64,000 bases of DNA from FEB-12 sp964503315 (GCA_964503315.1 CAZCZL010000005.1:124001-188000), one strand, 5' to 3'. Numbered from the stretch's first letter, positions 23,596-33,839 are shown. The notes: generated by a model from the letters alone, not told the origin. Program-made: numbers and translations.

Positions 23596-24786
23596 TCACG
23601 AGTGACGGCGATGATTCGCCGCGACCGTCTGCCTCAATTGCGTAATCTCTGCGACAGCCGAGATCGCAGCTTCAACATCCGACTCAACCGTAAACGGCCC
23701 GATCCCGAATCGGACCGCACCGTGCAGTTTGTCTGTGCCGAGCTGTTCGTGAACCATCGGTGCGCAGTGCAGACCAGTACGGCAGGCAATATTGTAGTCG
23801 ACATCAAGCATCGTCCCGATCTCACCAGCCTCGGTCCCATCAACATTAAACGACAGAACGCCAATATGATTAGTCAGGTCGTCCTGGCAGTAGAGGGTCA
23901 CACCGTCGATCTTCCTGAGACCATCGCGCAGGAGACGGAGCATCCGCATTTCGGTCTTCTCGATATTCTCCAGCCCTTGCTTTTGCAGCCACTTCACTCC
24001 GGCCTGGAGTCCGGCGATGCCGAGAAGGTTAGGAGTGCCATACTCAAGGCGGTAGGGATATTCATCCAAATGGGAACGAATTGCCGAGCGGACGCCAGTA
24101 CCTCCGGCTCGGGTGTGACGAACCTCAACACCTTCGCGCACATACAGCCCGCCGATTCCCATTGGCCCCATGAGGGACTTGTGACCGGTGAAGGCGATGA
24201 TATCCAGGTTCATGGCCTGCATGTCAATCGGGATCTTGCCGGCAGTCTGGGAGACATCAACAATGAGAGTGATATCCCGCTCCCGGCAAAGCTTGCCGAT
24301 AGTGGCGATATCCTGCACCGTACCGATGACATTGGAACCGTGGTTGACCGCGACCACCTTGGTGTTCTTCTTGAACAGCTTCTTGATCTCGTCGGGAGAG
24401 ACAAAGCCATTCTTGTCGAAAGGCACATGGTCCACTTCGACCGCATGGTCGCGCCAGAGATGGTAGAGAGGGCGGAGAACCGAGTTATGCTCAAGGGCTG
24501 TCGTAATGGCGTGGTCACCCGACTGAAGGGAGCCGAATAACGCCAAATTGAGAGCATCTGTCGCGTTATACGCAAAGACCAGACGGTTGGGGTCAGTGCC
24601 GTTGAAGAAGTTGGTCAATAGTTTGCGGGTATTCTCAACTACCTCGCCGGCCGCTATGCAGAGGTCATAACCAGACCGACCGGGGTTGACCCCATAATTG
24701 CGGTAGGTGAAGTCAATCGCCTGGTAAACTTCCTCAGGTTTCGGAAAGGTTGTAGCGCCGTTGTCGAGGTATATCAGTCTGTCCAT
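23596..24786 (-). CDS. Cysteine desulfurase (class V aminotransferase family)
   Basis: A 396-residue PLP enzyme releasing sulfur from cysteine as an enzyme-bound persulfide. The PLP lysine is Lys203 in FTGHKSLMGPMG, and the reactive cysteine is Cys341 in ACRTGLHCAPMVH. The N-terminus YLDNGATTFPKP and the overall length match the SufS-like subgroup that is often annotated as a cysteine desulfurase family protein of Gram-positive and sulfur-metabolising bacteria. It faces the dsrC-dsrMK operon tail to tail with no gap. It might feed sulfur to DsrC, though convergent genes are not cotranscribed. Its own promoter is recognisable upstream. Confidence 0.92.
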   Translation of the reverse strand: MDRLIYLDNGATTFPKPEEVYQAIDFTYRNYGVNPGRSGYDLCIAAGEVVENTRKLLTNFFNGTDPNRLVFAYNATDALNLALFGSLQSGDHAITTALEHNSVLRPLYHLWRDHAVEVDHVPFDKNGFVSPDEIKKLFKKNTKVVAVNHGSNVIGTVQDIATIGKLCRERDITLIVDVSQTAGKIPIDMQAMNLDIIAFTGHKSLMGPMGIGGLYVREGVEVRHTRAGGTGVRSAIRSHLDEYPYRLEYGTPNLLGIAGLQAGVKWLQKQGLENIEKTEMRMLRLLRDGLRKIDGVTLYCQDDLTNHIGVLSFNVDGTEAGEIGTMLDVDYNIACRTGLHCAPMVHEQLGTDKLHGAVRFGIGPFTVESDVEAAISAVAEITQLRQTVAANHRRHS

Positions 24787-24819
24787 TCCCGTCGCCTCAC
24801 GAGTATCAGTGTTTGAGGT

Positions 24820-24848
24820 ATAATAGGGAATATAGGCAGATTAGTCAA
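24820..24848 (-). promoter_or_regulatory. Sigma70-type promoter of the cysteine desulfurase gene
   Basis: On the minus strand: TTGACT (complement of 24843-24848), 17-base spacer, TATTAT (complement of 24820-24825). The -10 element ends 33 bases before the start codon. Confidence 0.6.
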
Positions 24849-24969
24849 CAATGAGGGTAAAAAGGGGAGAGAATGTCTTTGTTAACTGAATAACCACGTG
24901 GCGAAAATGCAGACTTATTGGTATCTTATACTACGTCGACACATGTGACGATTACTCCGGGAGGATTTC

Positions 24970-26454
24970 ATGAATTGGTTCTATCGTATAGCGTTCGTCA
25001 ACACGCTTGTCTGTCTCCTTTGTCTGGCCTGCGATGACGGGCCGACCAAACCCGCGACTGACAGGATCGCCCCGGATGCCGTAGCAAGCCTGGATGTAGA
25101 GGCGGTGTCACCAACGACCGTTCGCTTGTCGTGGACAGCTACCGGTGACAATGGTTCAAACGGCCGGGCCGCCTACTACGACATCCGCTGTGCGACATCT
25201 CCCATCATCGACTCGGCCAGTTGGATGGTCGCTACCATGTGCGATGGCGAGCCGGCACCATTAATGCCAGGCGAATCCGAAGTGTTTGTCTATACCTCCC
25301 TGCTTCCCGAGAACAAATACTTCTTCTGCATTCGCGTAGGAGATGAAGCGGGGAATTGGTCGGGGCTTTCAAATCTGGATTCGGCGCAGTTGATGCCGCT
25401 TTATGCGGAACCGATACGGGTCGAGACCTACAATGGGTGCGATCAATTTTCGGTAGCAGACATTGACCGGGACGGCGACAGCGATGTAGTGAAGTATGAT
25501 TTTTGGGAAGGTATCGGGATACTATTGAATGACGGATCTGGCCACCTGGAGCCACAGCCGGAGATTGTTTCGGACCGGAAGATGGGAGCGGGAGACGTGG
25601 GGGATCTCGATGGCGACGGCGACCTGGATATGGCCACCATCAGCTACAACCTCGATTCGGTCTTCATTTACAAACAGGCCGCGCCGGGGATAATGGTGGC
25701 CGATACAGCCTGGCATGTGTTCGATGGTCCGCACGACATTGAGATCGGAGACTTCAACAGAGACAATTACAACGATCTTGCGGTGATAACCGGTACGGGG
25801 GAACTGCTAACATATCTAAACACGGGCAACGACCGGTTTATGCTCATTGATGTTGATATGACCGGTATCTCCCCGTACAAAGTAGTTGCGGGAGATGTGG
25901 ACGGTGACGGCGACCTGGATCTACTGGTGAACAACTATTACGGCGCGAGCGTATCTGTCTTTTACAACGGGGGACTTGGTACTTTCGTAGGGTCACAACA
26001 GTTGCCGGTGGGCCAGAACCCGGAAGGAATGGTGGTGAGCGATTTGAGCGGAGATCTGGTGCTGGACGTTGCGGTCACCAACCGCTTCACTCAGATGGTG
26101 ACTATTCTCTACGGGCATGACGGCTACTCATTCATGAATGTCGATACAGCCAACGCGACCGGCATGTGCCGTGCGCTGGCGTCCGGCGATCTGGATGGGG
26201 ATGGCGACAACGATCTGGCTCTGGCCAACGAGACAGTCTATGGAGTGACATTGTTGCTGAATCTTGGCGGGTATTCCGGCTTCGCGGCTCCACAACAACT
26301 GGAAGAAGAGAACTGGTGTTTTGATGTCGCGATAGTGGATATGGACGGAGATAGTGACCTGGATATTGTGACCGGACACCAGACGATCTCAGTGTATCTG
26401 AACAACACGGTCATGTCCGACGCGGTGTCTCCCGGAGCCATCGCGCAGAAATAG
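24970..26454 (+). CDS. FN3 and FG-GAP (VCBS) repeat lipoprotein
   Basis: A 494-residue surface lipoprotein. The signal ends in LCLAC with a lipid-accepting Cys near residue 21, followed by DDGPTKPA, a linker style typical of lipoproteins in this group. Residues about 38-140 form one fibronectin type III domain (TTVRLSWTATGDNG; YFFCIRVGDEAGNWS). The rest has seven FG-GAP/VCBS blades with calcium loops, for example DLDGDGDLDMATI, DVDGDGDLDLLVNN and DMDGDSDLDIVTGH, predicted to fold into a beta-propeller as in integrin alpha chains. A GGGAGGA site precedes the ATG. A role in surface binding is likely; the ligand is unknown. Confidence 0.88.
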   Translation: MNWFYRIAFVNTLVCLLCLACDDGPTKPATDRIAPDAVASLDVEAVSPTTVRLSWTATGDNGSNGRAAYYDIRCATSPIIDSASWMVATMCDGEPAPLMPGESEVFVYTSLLPENKYFFCIRVGDEAGNWSGLSNLDSAQLMPLYAEPIRVETYNGCDQFSVADIDRDGDSDVVKYDFWEGIGILLNDGSGHLEPQPEIVSDRKMGAGDVGDLDGDGDLDMATISYNLDSVFIYKQAAPGIMVADTAWHVFDGPHDIEIGDFNRDNYNDLAVITGTGELLTYLNTGNDRFMLIDVDMTGISPYKVVAGDVDGDGDLDLLVNNYYGASVSVFYNGGLGTFVGSQQLPVGQNPEGMVVSDLSGDLVLDVAVTNRFTQMVTILYGHDGYSFMNVDTANATGMCRALASGDLDGDGDNDLALANETVYGVTLLLNLGGYSGFAAPQQLEEENWCFDVAIVDMDGDSDLDIVTGHQTISVYLNNTVMSDAVSPGAIAQK

Positions 26455-26571
26455 CAGGCCAATTGCCGACTGTACCGAACGAACGCAAGGCAATCACGCA
26501 CGGGCTACCACCAAAAAAGCTCGTGCCTTTTTTCACCTGATTCCCACTCCTGGTTTATTACGACAAAGTCC

Positions 26572-26600
26572 TTGCAAAATGGATAGTTTTACTCTATTCT
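26572..26600 (+). promoter_or_regulatory. Sigma70-type promoter of the kinase gene
   Basis: TTGCAA (26572-26577), 17-base spacer and TATTCT (26595-26600), 77 bases before the start codon at 26678. Confidence 0.5.
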
Positions 26601-26677
26601 GAATCCTCGAACCGGGTTAGGTTACCCCTTATACAACGCGCATCTATTCATACTTGAATCTCCAAGACGAGGTACGC

Positions 26678-29323
26678 ATGTCTGATCTGCTGGGAAAGAA
26701 ACTGGGTCCATACGAAGTTCAGTCTGCGCTGGGCGCGGGAGGAATGGGAGAGGTGTATCTGGCCAAGGATACACGGATTGACCGAACAGTCGCCGTCAAA
26801 GTTCTCCCGTCTCAGACAGCGGCCTCTCCGGAGATACGGCAGCGGTTCGACCGGGAGGCGCGCGCGATATCGTCCCTCAACCATCCGAATATTTGCGCAC
26901 TCTACGATATCGGTCAGCAGGATGGGATAGACTATCTCGTGATGGAATATCTCGAAGGGGAGTCGCTCTCCAAAGTACTTGAGCGGGGGCCGATGCCTAC
27001 CGCTGATCTGCTCCGGATCGCTATTCAGATAGCCGACGCACTCGATAAAGCCCACAAACAGGGTCTGGTCCATCGCGACCTCAAGCCGGGGAATATCATC
27101 ATTACCAAGAACGGCGCCAAACTGCTTGATTTCGGTCTCGCCAAATGGCAAACCTCAGGCGCGATAACCAATCTTTCGATGACGCGGACCTCGTCGCCAC
27201 TGACTACCGAAGGTACGATCGTGGGGACTTTCCAGTATATGTCTCCCGAGCAGTTGGAGGGAGGGGAGGCTGATGCCCGAAGCGACCTCTTCTCGTTTGG
27301 CGTGGTTCTCTATGAAATGTCGACCGGTATACGACCGTTTGCCGGGAAAAGTCAGGCCAGCTTGATAGCGTCTATCATGAAAGAGGAGCCGCGGCCTATC
27401 TCGGCGATCCAACCGATGACCCCACCGGCGCTGGAACGCGTAGTGGCTCAATGTCTGGCAAAGGAGCCGGATGACCGGTGGCAATCGGCCGGCGATCTGA
27501 AGCGAGAGTTGAGCTGGATCACCCAGGGTGGGTCACAGATCGGCATACCGGCACCAGTAGTAGCGCAAAGGAAACGTCGCATGCACGCGAGCTGGATAGT
27601 AGCCGCGGCTGCCACCCTTGTTGCGCTTGGATTGCTCGGTATGAAGTTTATGGAGCCGACGGTCGAACCAGCGGTCCACCGTTTCACCATCGAACGTCCC
27701 TACACCGGTATGCGGTTCGATTGGCTCAAACTCTCGCCTGACGGTTCGATGCTAGCTGTACAGGCATTCGACTCCAATGGTGTTCGGAGTATCTGGTTGC
27801 GTCCCATGAACTCCCTGGAGTTCTACCAGCTTCCGGGGACAGAGGGTGCTGGACGGCCATTCTGGTCGCCGGATAGCAAGCACCTGGCGTTTTTTGTCGG
27901 GCGACAGCTCAAGAAGATTGCTGCGACGGGAGGACCGGCCCAGTTGATCACCGAGGCCACCGGCGCGGATGGAACTTGGTGTAAAGATGGCACCATCCTC
28001 TTTGACAACAACGTCGGTGACTCGCTGATGAAAGTGTCGGCGAGTGGAGGCGCCGCCGGCGCGGCGACAACGTTCTCGACCGACCAGAAGGAGCTCATGC
28101 ACGCCTGGCCCTGCGCGCTTCCGGACGGGAAACACTTTCTCTATCTGAGTCAGTTCGACACTACTTCACAATCGGGAGGACTCTATACGGTGTGTGTGGG
28201 GTCGCTCGATGGTTCGGTCAGAAAGAGATTATTCCGCACTTCATCTCAAATCGATTACAGCGAATCCGGATACATCCTGCACATCCGGGACGGTGTTTTG
28301 CTGGCTCAGCCATTCTCGATGGACAATTTGGAACTCGTGGGTGAGTCAGTGCCGGTGGCCGAACGTGTCGCCCAGGCATTCGGTGCTCACCTCTTCTCCG
28401 CTTCCAACAATGGCACACTGGTCTACCAGGTTGGTTCAGTCGCTGACGCGGGGAGGTTGGTCTGGTTTGACCGATCGGGCAAACCGATCGATACCGTTGG
28501 TCTGTCCGCACCGTATCGTGATATCGAGCTATCGCCGGATGGCAAGCGCCTCGCGTACGGGCTCTTCGATGCGCAAACTCAGGCTGAGGATATCTGGGTA
28601 TATGATCTGGTTCGCGAAGTCCCTACTCGATTGTCATTCTCGGAGAATATGGATGTCTGGCCGAAGTGGTCGGCCGATGGAAGTAGGATCGTCTATTCAA
28701 ATGAAGAAGGGGGAGTATTTCGACTGATTGAACGACAAGCCAATGGTATCGGTGAGCCGCGCGTAGTCTTTGCGACCAAGGGGAATGTTGGTCCTTCAGA
28801 CTGGTCGCGAGACGGTCGTACCATTGCCGTGGGACATCAACTGGGAGAGTGGGATGTCTGGTTGTTGAACGCAAGTGACAGCGGGAAGTACCAGGAATTC
28901 ACGAACTCACCGCACCAGGAACGGAGAGCGCGCATTTCTCCCAACGGCAGGTATATCGCGTATCAGAGCAACGAATCCGGAAGGTTTGAAGTCTATGTCA
29001 GAGAGAATGTGCCATCGGGGGGAAAATGGCAGATTTCCGCGAACTCCGGATTCACTCCACAGTGGCGAGCAGACGGGAAAGAGCTGTACTATTACGACAA
29101 TAATAGTGACTTCATCGCCGTACCAGTGGTGACTGACAAGGGGTCATTTGAGGCGGGTAATCCGCAAAAGCTCTTCACCCAGAGAATAAATGGCGCGGGC
29201 CTCGTTCAGACGAGATTTGCGGTAAGCGCTGATGGACAGCGCTTCCTGGTCAATATTCCTTTGTCCGATCAGAGTACCAGTTCAACGATAGTGACTCTGA
29301 ATTGGCCAGTAGCGCTTAAGTAG
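26678..29323 (+). CDS. Transmembrane Ser/Thr protein kinase with TolB-like propeller sensor
   Basis: An 881-residue Hanks-type kinase. The ATG at 26678 has GACGAGGT upstream; an in-frame TTG at 26654 is less likely. The kinase domain (residues 11-280) is complete: glycine loop GAGGMGEVYLAK, Lys41 in VAVKVL, catalytic loop VHRDLKPGN (Asp134) and DFG at 151-153. A single transmembrane helix follows (about 304-322). Outside the cytoplasm are PD40/WD40-like blades with motifs such as LSPDGSMLAVQ, FWSPDSKHLAFF and WSADGSRIVYS, like the TolB propeller. The kinase presumably senses an outside ligand and phosphorylates cytoplasmic targets. It is monocistronic and ends 11 bases before the convergent helicase stop. 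Confidence 0.95.
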   Translation: MSDLLGKKLGPYEVQSALGAGGMGEVYLAKDTRIDRTVAVKVLPSQTAASPEIRQRFDREARAISSLNHPNICALYDIGQQDGIDYLVMEYLEGESLSKVLERGPMPTADLLRIAIQIADALDKAHKQGLVHRDLKPGNIIITKNGAKLLDFGLAKWQTSGAITNLSMTRTSSPLTTEGTIVGTFQYMSPEQLEGGEADARSDLFSFGVVLYEMSTGIRPFAGKSQASLIASIMKEEPRPISAIQPMTPPALERVVAQCLAKEPDDRWQSAGDLKRELSWITQGGSQIGIPAPVVAQRKRRMHASWIVAAAATLVALGLLGMKFMEPTVEPAVHRFTIERPYTGMRFDWLKLSPDGSMLAVQAFDSNGVRSIWLRPMNSLEFYQLPGTEGAGRPFWSPDSKHLAFFVGRQLKKIAATGGPAQLITEATGADGTWCKDGTILFDNNVGDSLMKVSASGGAAGAATTFSTDQKELMHAWPCALPDGKHFLYLSQFDTTSQSGGLYTVCVGSLDGSVRKRLFRTSSQIDYSESGYILHIRDGVLLAQPFSMDNLELVGESVPVAERVAQAFGAHLFSASNNGTLVYQVGSVADAGRLVWFDRSGKPIDTVGLSAPYRDIELSPDGKRLAYGLFDAQTQAEDIWVYDLVREVPTRLSFSENMDVWPKWSADGSRIVYSNEEGGVFRLIERQANGIGEPRVVFATKGNVGPSDWSRDGRTIAVGHQLGEWDVWLLNASDSGKYQEFTNSPHQERRARISPNGRYIAYQSNESGRFEVYVRENVPSGGKWQISANSGFTPQWRADGKELYYYDNNSDFIAVPVVTDKGSFEAGNPQKLFTQRINGAGLVQTRFAVSADGQRFLVNIPLSDQSTSSTIVTLNWPVALK

Positions 29324-29334
29324 CGCGAAGTCGA

Positions 29335-30624
29335 TCAGCGCAGTCTTCTTCGTTTATCCCGGTCGGACTGCTTGCGGGCTCCTCGCCCAAACGCGGGCGC
29401 CGGCGTTTTTGGCTTCTGCTTCAGCTCCGATTCGTACTTCACCTGGGTACGGGGCGCACGGTCGAACGGCAGCGCCGGAACCTGCTTTACGTGCAGAGCG
29501 GTATGGATCAAACGCTCGATCTCTCTGACATCTTCCCGTTGATCGAACGTGGCAAATGAAATGGCACGTCCCGCCTTGCCGGCTCGAGCTGTTCGACCGA
29601 TACGATGCACATAGTCCTGTGTATTGGTCGGCAGGTCGAAGTTGACGACGAGTTCGATCCCCACAACATCAATACCGCGCGCGGCGATGTCAGTAGCGAT
29701 CAACACACGATATTTGCCTGACTTGAACCCTTCCAGCGCCTCGCGGCGTTGGGCCAGCGATCGATTGGCGTGGATCTCAGCGGCCGAAAAACCCGCGCCG
29801 CGAATATCGCGGGTCAGTTTCTTGGCGCCATGTTTGGTGCGAGAGAAAACCAGCACCGATCCCTGATACTGTTTGAGGAGCTCCTCGAGCAGATATCGTT
29901 TGGCAGCCTTCTCAATGAAAAAGACTTCCTGCTCCACATTGTCGGCCGTAGTTCCCGCGGGGGCGATCTCGATCTGAATAGGGATCTTCATGATCTGCTG
30001 TGCCAACGAAACGATCTCTCGCGGCATTGTAGCGGAGAACAACATGGTCTGGCGTGCTTTCGGGACAAAGCGAATGATCTTGTTCAATTGTGGCGCGAAC
30101 CCCATGTCGAGCATCCGGTCAGCTTCGTCAAGCACCAGGATCTCGATATTATTCAGATTTACGATGCGCTGTTCCATAAGGTCGACCAGCCGCCCGGGGG
30201 TCGCGACGATGATACGCGGCGACTTCTCCAGCGCTTTCTTCTGCAGATGCTCGGAGACACCACCGATCAGGACGGCGGTTTTGAGGCCAAGCTCCCTGCC
30301 GACTGCCAGCAGTGATTCATCAACCTGGATCGCCAGTTCGCGGGTTGGAACGAGTATCAGCCCGCGACCTTTCAGTCGAGCCAGCCGCTGAATCATGGGG
30401 ATGCCAAATCCAAGCGTTTTCCCTGTGCCCGTCTGCGCGACCGCGATAAGGTCTTTGCCTTCGAGGGCGATGGGGATGGATTTGCGCTGAATCGGGGTAG
30501 GTTCGGTGAATTTCAGTTTTGCGATGGCGTTTAGGAGACCGGGGGCGATTCCCAGACCGTGAAAGCCGAATTGATTTGGTTGTGTCACAATGTCCTTTCG
30601 CCGGGAGGGGGCGAAGTCCGTCAC
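29335..30624 (-). CDS. DEAD-box ATP-dependent RNA helicase (RhlE-like)
   Basis: A 429-residue cytoplasmic helicase for RNA remodelling, ribosome assembly or decay. All motifs are present: Q-motif EPTPIQRKSIP, motif I AQTGTGKT (residues 63-70), PTRELAIQ, DEAD in LVLDEADRMLDMG, SAT in MLFSATMP, and HRIGRTARAGKAG near the end. A short basic tail (QSDRDKRRRLR) is typical of RhlE-type proteins and aids RNA binding. The GTG start overlaps the carB stop as GTGA (30621-30624), so it is translated from the carAB transcript. That is an unusual partner for pyrimidine/arginine biosynthesis. Confidence 0.93.
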   Translation of the reverse strand: MTDFAPSRRKDIVTQPNQFGFHGLGIAPGLLNAIAKLKFTEPTPIQRKSIPIALEGKDLIAVAQTGTGKTLGFGIPMIQRLARLKGRGLILVPTRELAIQVDESLLAVGRELGLKTAVLIGGVSEHLQKKALEKSPRIIVATPGRLVDLMEQRIVNLNNIEILVLDEADRMLDMGFAPQLNKIIRFVPKARQTMLFSATMPREIVSLAQQIMKIPIQIEIAPAGTTADNVEQEVFFIEKAAKRYLLEELLKQYQGSVLVFSRTKHGAKKLTRDIRGAGFSAAEIHANRSLAQRREALEGFKSGKYRVLIATDIAARGIDVVGIELVVNFDLPTNTQDYVHRIGRTARAGKAGRAISFATFDQREDVREIERLIHTALHVKQVPALPFDRAPRTQVKYESELKQKPKTPAPAFGRGARKQSDRDKRRRLR

Positions 30625-33600
30625 TGGGCGACTTCGGCGGTCTCGGCCGAGTGTATTTCCTGCAGGGAAGCTACGGAAATTTTAGCGGCTTGGAAAGCGG
30701 CAATTGCCTCGACCGCGGCGGTGGCGCCAGAGAGGGTCGTGATACAGGGAATGCCATGTTGGATGGCGGCTGTCCTGATCGCCCAGCCATCCTGGGCCGA
30801 AGTCGCTCCCAGAGGGGTATTTATGACCAGGCCGATATCGCCGGATTTGATGACATCTACGCAGTTGGGGCGGCCTTCACTGACTTTGAGCACCGACTCG
30901 GCGGCTACTCCCATGTCGCGGAGAAAATCGGCAGTGCCACCTGTGGCATGAATGGTAAAACCGAGCGCGGCAAATCGTCGCGCAATGGTCACAATCCCTT
31001 TCTTGTCGCGGTCATTGACGCTGATAAGAAGCCTGCCTTCATGAGGAAGTTTGATTCCGGCCGCGAGTTGTGCTTTGTAGAAGGCGGTGCCAAAATTATC
31101 GCCGATTCCGAGTACCTCACCCGTGGAACGCATCTCCGGAGAGAGTTTTGGGTCAACGCCGGGGAACTTGATAAAGGGGAAGACCGGCGATTTGACGAAG
31201 TAACGATCGACTGTGAGATCTTGCGTGAAACCCAGGTCGGCAAGCGATTGGCCGAGCATCAACCGGGTCGCAATCTTGGCCAGCGGTACGCCGGTTGATT
31301 TTGCCACAAACGGCACAGTACGTGATGCCCGCGGATTGACCTCAAGCACGTACAATTGACCTTCGGCGACGGCGTACTGGATATTCATCAGGCCGACGAC
31401 TTTTAGTTCACGCGCCAGGACGCGGGTCACTTCGCGGATCTCTTCCATGCGATACTTGTCGTTGATGTAAGCCGGAAGGACAGAAGTGGAGTCACCGCTG
31501 TGTACGCCCGCTTCTTCGATATGCTGCATAATCCCGGCAATGATGCAGTCCTTGCCGTCGGATAATGCATCAACATCGAACTCGTACGCATCCTCCAGGA
31601 ACTTGTCGATGAGGATCGGCTGGCCGGGTGCGGCATCGAACGCCGAGGCCAGATACGCGTGAAACTGCTGCATGCCATAAATGATCGCCATGCCTCGTCC
31701 GCCAAGGACATAGGAAGGGCGGACCAATAATGGGAAGCCAAGTTGTTTGGCGGCAGTATCACCTTCAGACATTGTGCGTGCGATGGCATGTTCAGGGTGA
31801 CGGATGTTGAGGCGATTCAGAAAGTCAGCGAAACGCTCGCGGTCCTCCGCGAGATCGATCGAATCGGGAGGCGTACCGAGGATTGGAATGCCGGCGTTGG
31901 CCAGCGGCATAGTCAGGCGGAGAGGAGTCTGTCCTCCGAACTGCACAATGACGCCGTCGGGGCGTTCCTTATCGTAGATCTCGAGTACATCTTCGAGCGT
32001 GAGCGGTTCGAAATAGAGTCGGTCACTGGTGTCATAATCGGTGGAGACCGTCTCAGGATTGCAGTTGACCATAATGCTCTCAATCCCCGCATCGCGAAGA
32101 GCGAACGAAGCATGACAGCAGCAGTAGTCGAACTCTATTCCCTGGCCTATACGATTCGGGCCGCTACCGAGGATCATCACTTTCCGGCGGTCCGATGGCT
32201 CTGATTCGTCCTCACGCTCATACGTTGAGTAGAGGTAGGGAGTGAATGATTCAAACTCACCGGCGCAAGTATCAACGCGTTTGAAGACCGGGCGAAGACC
32301 CGTCTCGTGGCGTCGCTTGCGTATGTCTTCTTCCTCACTGCCGGTAAGGTAAGCGAGTCTTCGGTCAGAGAATCCATATTTTTTGGCGAGACTGAGTTCA
32401 GTGTCTTCAATCGCGTCCAGCGCGCGGCCTCGAATCTGCCTCTGAAGTTCTGCGAATTGCGCGATATGGTCAAGGAACCATGGATCGATCTGGGTGAGGC
32501 GGTTGACCTCATCGATGGACCATCCAACATCCAACGCGTGCACAATGTAATGCAGACGATTCTCGTTGGGGGTAGCCAACGCGGAGGTGAACTGCTCGCG
32601 GGTCATCTCGCCGGGACGGAATGGCTTGATCGCTTCAAGTGAACGGAGCGCTTTGAAGAGAGATTCCTTAAAAGTGCGACCGATAGCCATCACTTCGCCG
32701 ACAGATTTCATTTGAATCCCAAGCGATGAATCCGCGCCAGGGAATTTCTCGAAGGCGAATTTCGGAATCTTGGTGACAACGTAATCGATAGCCGGTTCAA
32801 AAGCCGCAGGAGTCTTGCGCGTGATATCGTTGGCGATCTCGTCAAGAGTGTAGCCGATCGCGAGCTTCGCCGCGATTTTGGCGATAGGGAAGCCAGTCGC
32901 CTTGGAGGCAAGGGCCGACGACCGCGACACGCGTGGATTCATTTCAATCACCACCAGACGTCCGGTGCGCGGATTGACGGCGAATTGCACATTTGAGCCA
33001 CCGGTTTCGACCGCCACTCGGCGGAGTATCGCCGCCGCGGCGTCGCGCATCCGCTGGAATTCCTTGTCGGTGAGTGTCTGCGCGGGAGCAACGGTCAGCG
33101 AATCGCCGGTATGTACTCCCATGGAATCGAAATTCTCGATAGAGCAGATGACCACGAAGTTGTCGCGGCAGTCGCGCATGACTTCGAGTTCGTACTCTTT
33201 CCAGCCAAGGAGAGACTCTTCGACCAACACTTGTCCAACGGGAGACAGAGCGAAACCGCGATTAACGATCGATTCCAGCTCTTCGAGATTGTAGGCGATA
33301 CCGCCGCCGGAGCCGCCAAGCGTAAAGCTGGGTCGAACAATGATAGGGAAACCGTTCTGCTTGGAGAACTGTTTTGCCTGGGAGTAACTGGATACAAGGG
33401 AAGAACGAGGGACATCGAGGCCGATTTCGATCATCGCCTGCTTGAACAACTCGCGGTCTTCGGCGAGGCGTATTGCCTCTGCTGAAGCACCGATCAACTT
33501 GACGTTGTATTTCTCAAGAACTCCGGCTTTCTGGAGCGCGAGCGCGAGATTGAGCGCGGTCTGACCGCCCACTGAGGGGAGTATGGCATCCGGTCGGTCG

Positions 33601-33839
33601 CGCTGGATGATCTTTTCGACAAAGGGGACGGTGAGCGGCTCGATATATGTGCGGTCGGCCAGCTCGGGGTCGGTCATGATGGTCGCGGGGTTGGAGTTGA
33701 CCAGCATCACCTCGATCCCCTCAGAGCGAAGCGCCTTGATCGCCTGTGTGCCGGAGTAGTCGAATTCGCACGCCTGGCCGATGACGATCGGACCGGAACC
33801 GATGACCAGGATCTTGCGCAGGTCCGTTCGTTTAGGCAT
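30621..33839 (-). CDS. carB: Carbamoyl-phosphate synthase large subunit
   Basis: A 1072-residue enzyme (E. coli 1073) making carbamoyl phosphate from bicarbonate, ammonia and two ATP for pyrimidine and arginine synthesis. It shows the duplicated synthetase plan: first half beginning KILVIGSGPIVIGQACEFDY with ATP-grasp around FTLGGSGGGIAYN, second half beginning VMILGSGPNRIGQGIEFDYC with ATP-grasp around YVLGGRGMAIIYG, then a C-terminal allosteric MGS-like domain (GFTIHATGGTADFLRDMG). The start lies 8 bases inside the end of carA, so the subunits are translationally coupled. The helicase gene overlaps its stop. Confidence 0.98.
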   Translation of the reverse strand: MPKRTDLRKILVIGSGPIVIGQACEFDYSGTQAIKALRSEGIEVMLVNSNPATIMTDPELADRTYIEPLTVPFVEKIIQRDRPDAILPSVGGQTALNLALALQKAGVLEKYNVKLIGASAEAIRLAEDRELFKQAMIEIGLDVPRSSLVSSYSQAKQFSKQNGFPIIVRPSFTLGGSGGGIAYNLEELESIVNRGFALSPVGQVLVEESLLGWKEYELEVMRDCRDNFVVICSIENFDSMGVHTGDSLTVAPAQTLTDKEFQRMRDAAAAILRRVAVETGGSNVQFAVNPRTGRLVVIEMNPRVSRSSALASKATGFPIAKIAAKLAIGYTLDEIANDITRKTPAAFEPAIDYVVTKIPKFAFEKFPGADSSLGIQMKSVGEVMAIGRTFKESLFKALRSLEAIKPFRPGEMTREQFTSALATPNENRLHYIVHALDVGWSIDEVNRLTQIDPWFLDHIAQFAELQRQIRGRALDAIEDTELSLAKKYGFSDRRLAYLTGSEEEDIRKRRHETGLRPVFKRVDTCAGEFESFTPYLYSTYEREDESEPSDRRKVMILGSGPNRIGQGIEFDYCCCHASFALRDAGIESIMVNCNPETVSTDYDTSDRLYFEPLTLEDVLEIYDKERPDGVIVQFGGQTPLRLTMPLANAGIPILGTPPDSIDLAEDRERFADFLNRLNIRHPEHAIARTMSEGDTAAKQLGFPLLVRPSYVLGGRGMAIIYGMQQFHAYLASAFDAAPGQPILIDKFLEDAYEFDVDALSDGKDCIIAGIMQHIEEAGVHSGDSTSVLPAYINDKYRMEEIREVTRVLARELKVVGLMNIQYAVAEGQLYVLEVNPRASRTVPFVAKSTGVPLAKIATRLMLGQSLADLGFTQDLTVDRYFVKSPVFPFIKFPGVDPKLSPEMRSTGEVLGIGDNFGTAFYKAQLAAGIKLPHEGRLLISVNDRDKKGIVTIARRFAALGFTIHATGGTADFLRDMGVAAESVLKVSEGRPNCVDVIKSGDIGLVINTPLGATSAQDGWAIRTAAIQHGIPCITTLSGATAAVEAIAAFQAAKISVASLQEIHSAETAEVAQ

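Noticed and set aside
23602..24540. 312-residue plus-strand frame opposite the cysteine desulfurase
   Set aside because: It is antisense to a gene with intact PLP lysine and catalytic cysteine; its composition is typical of a shadow frame.
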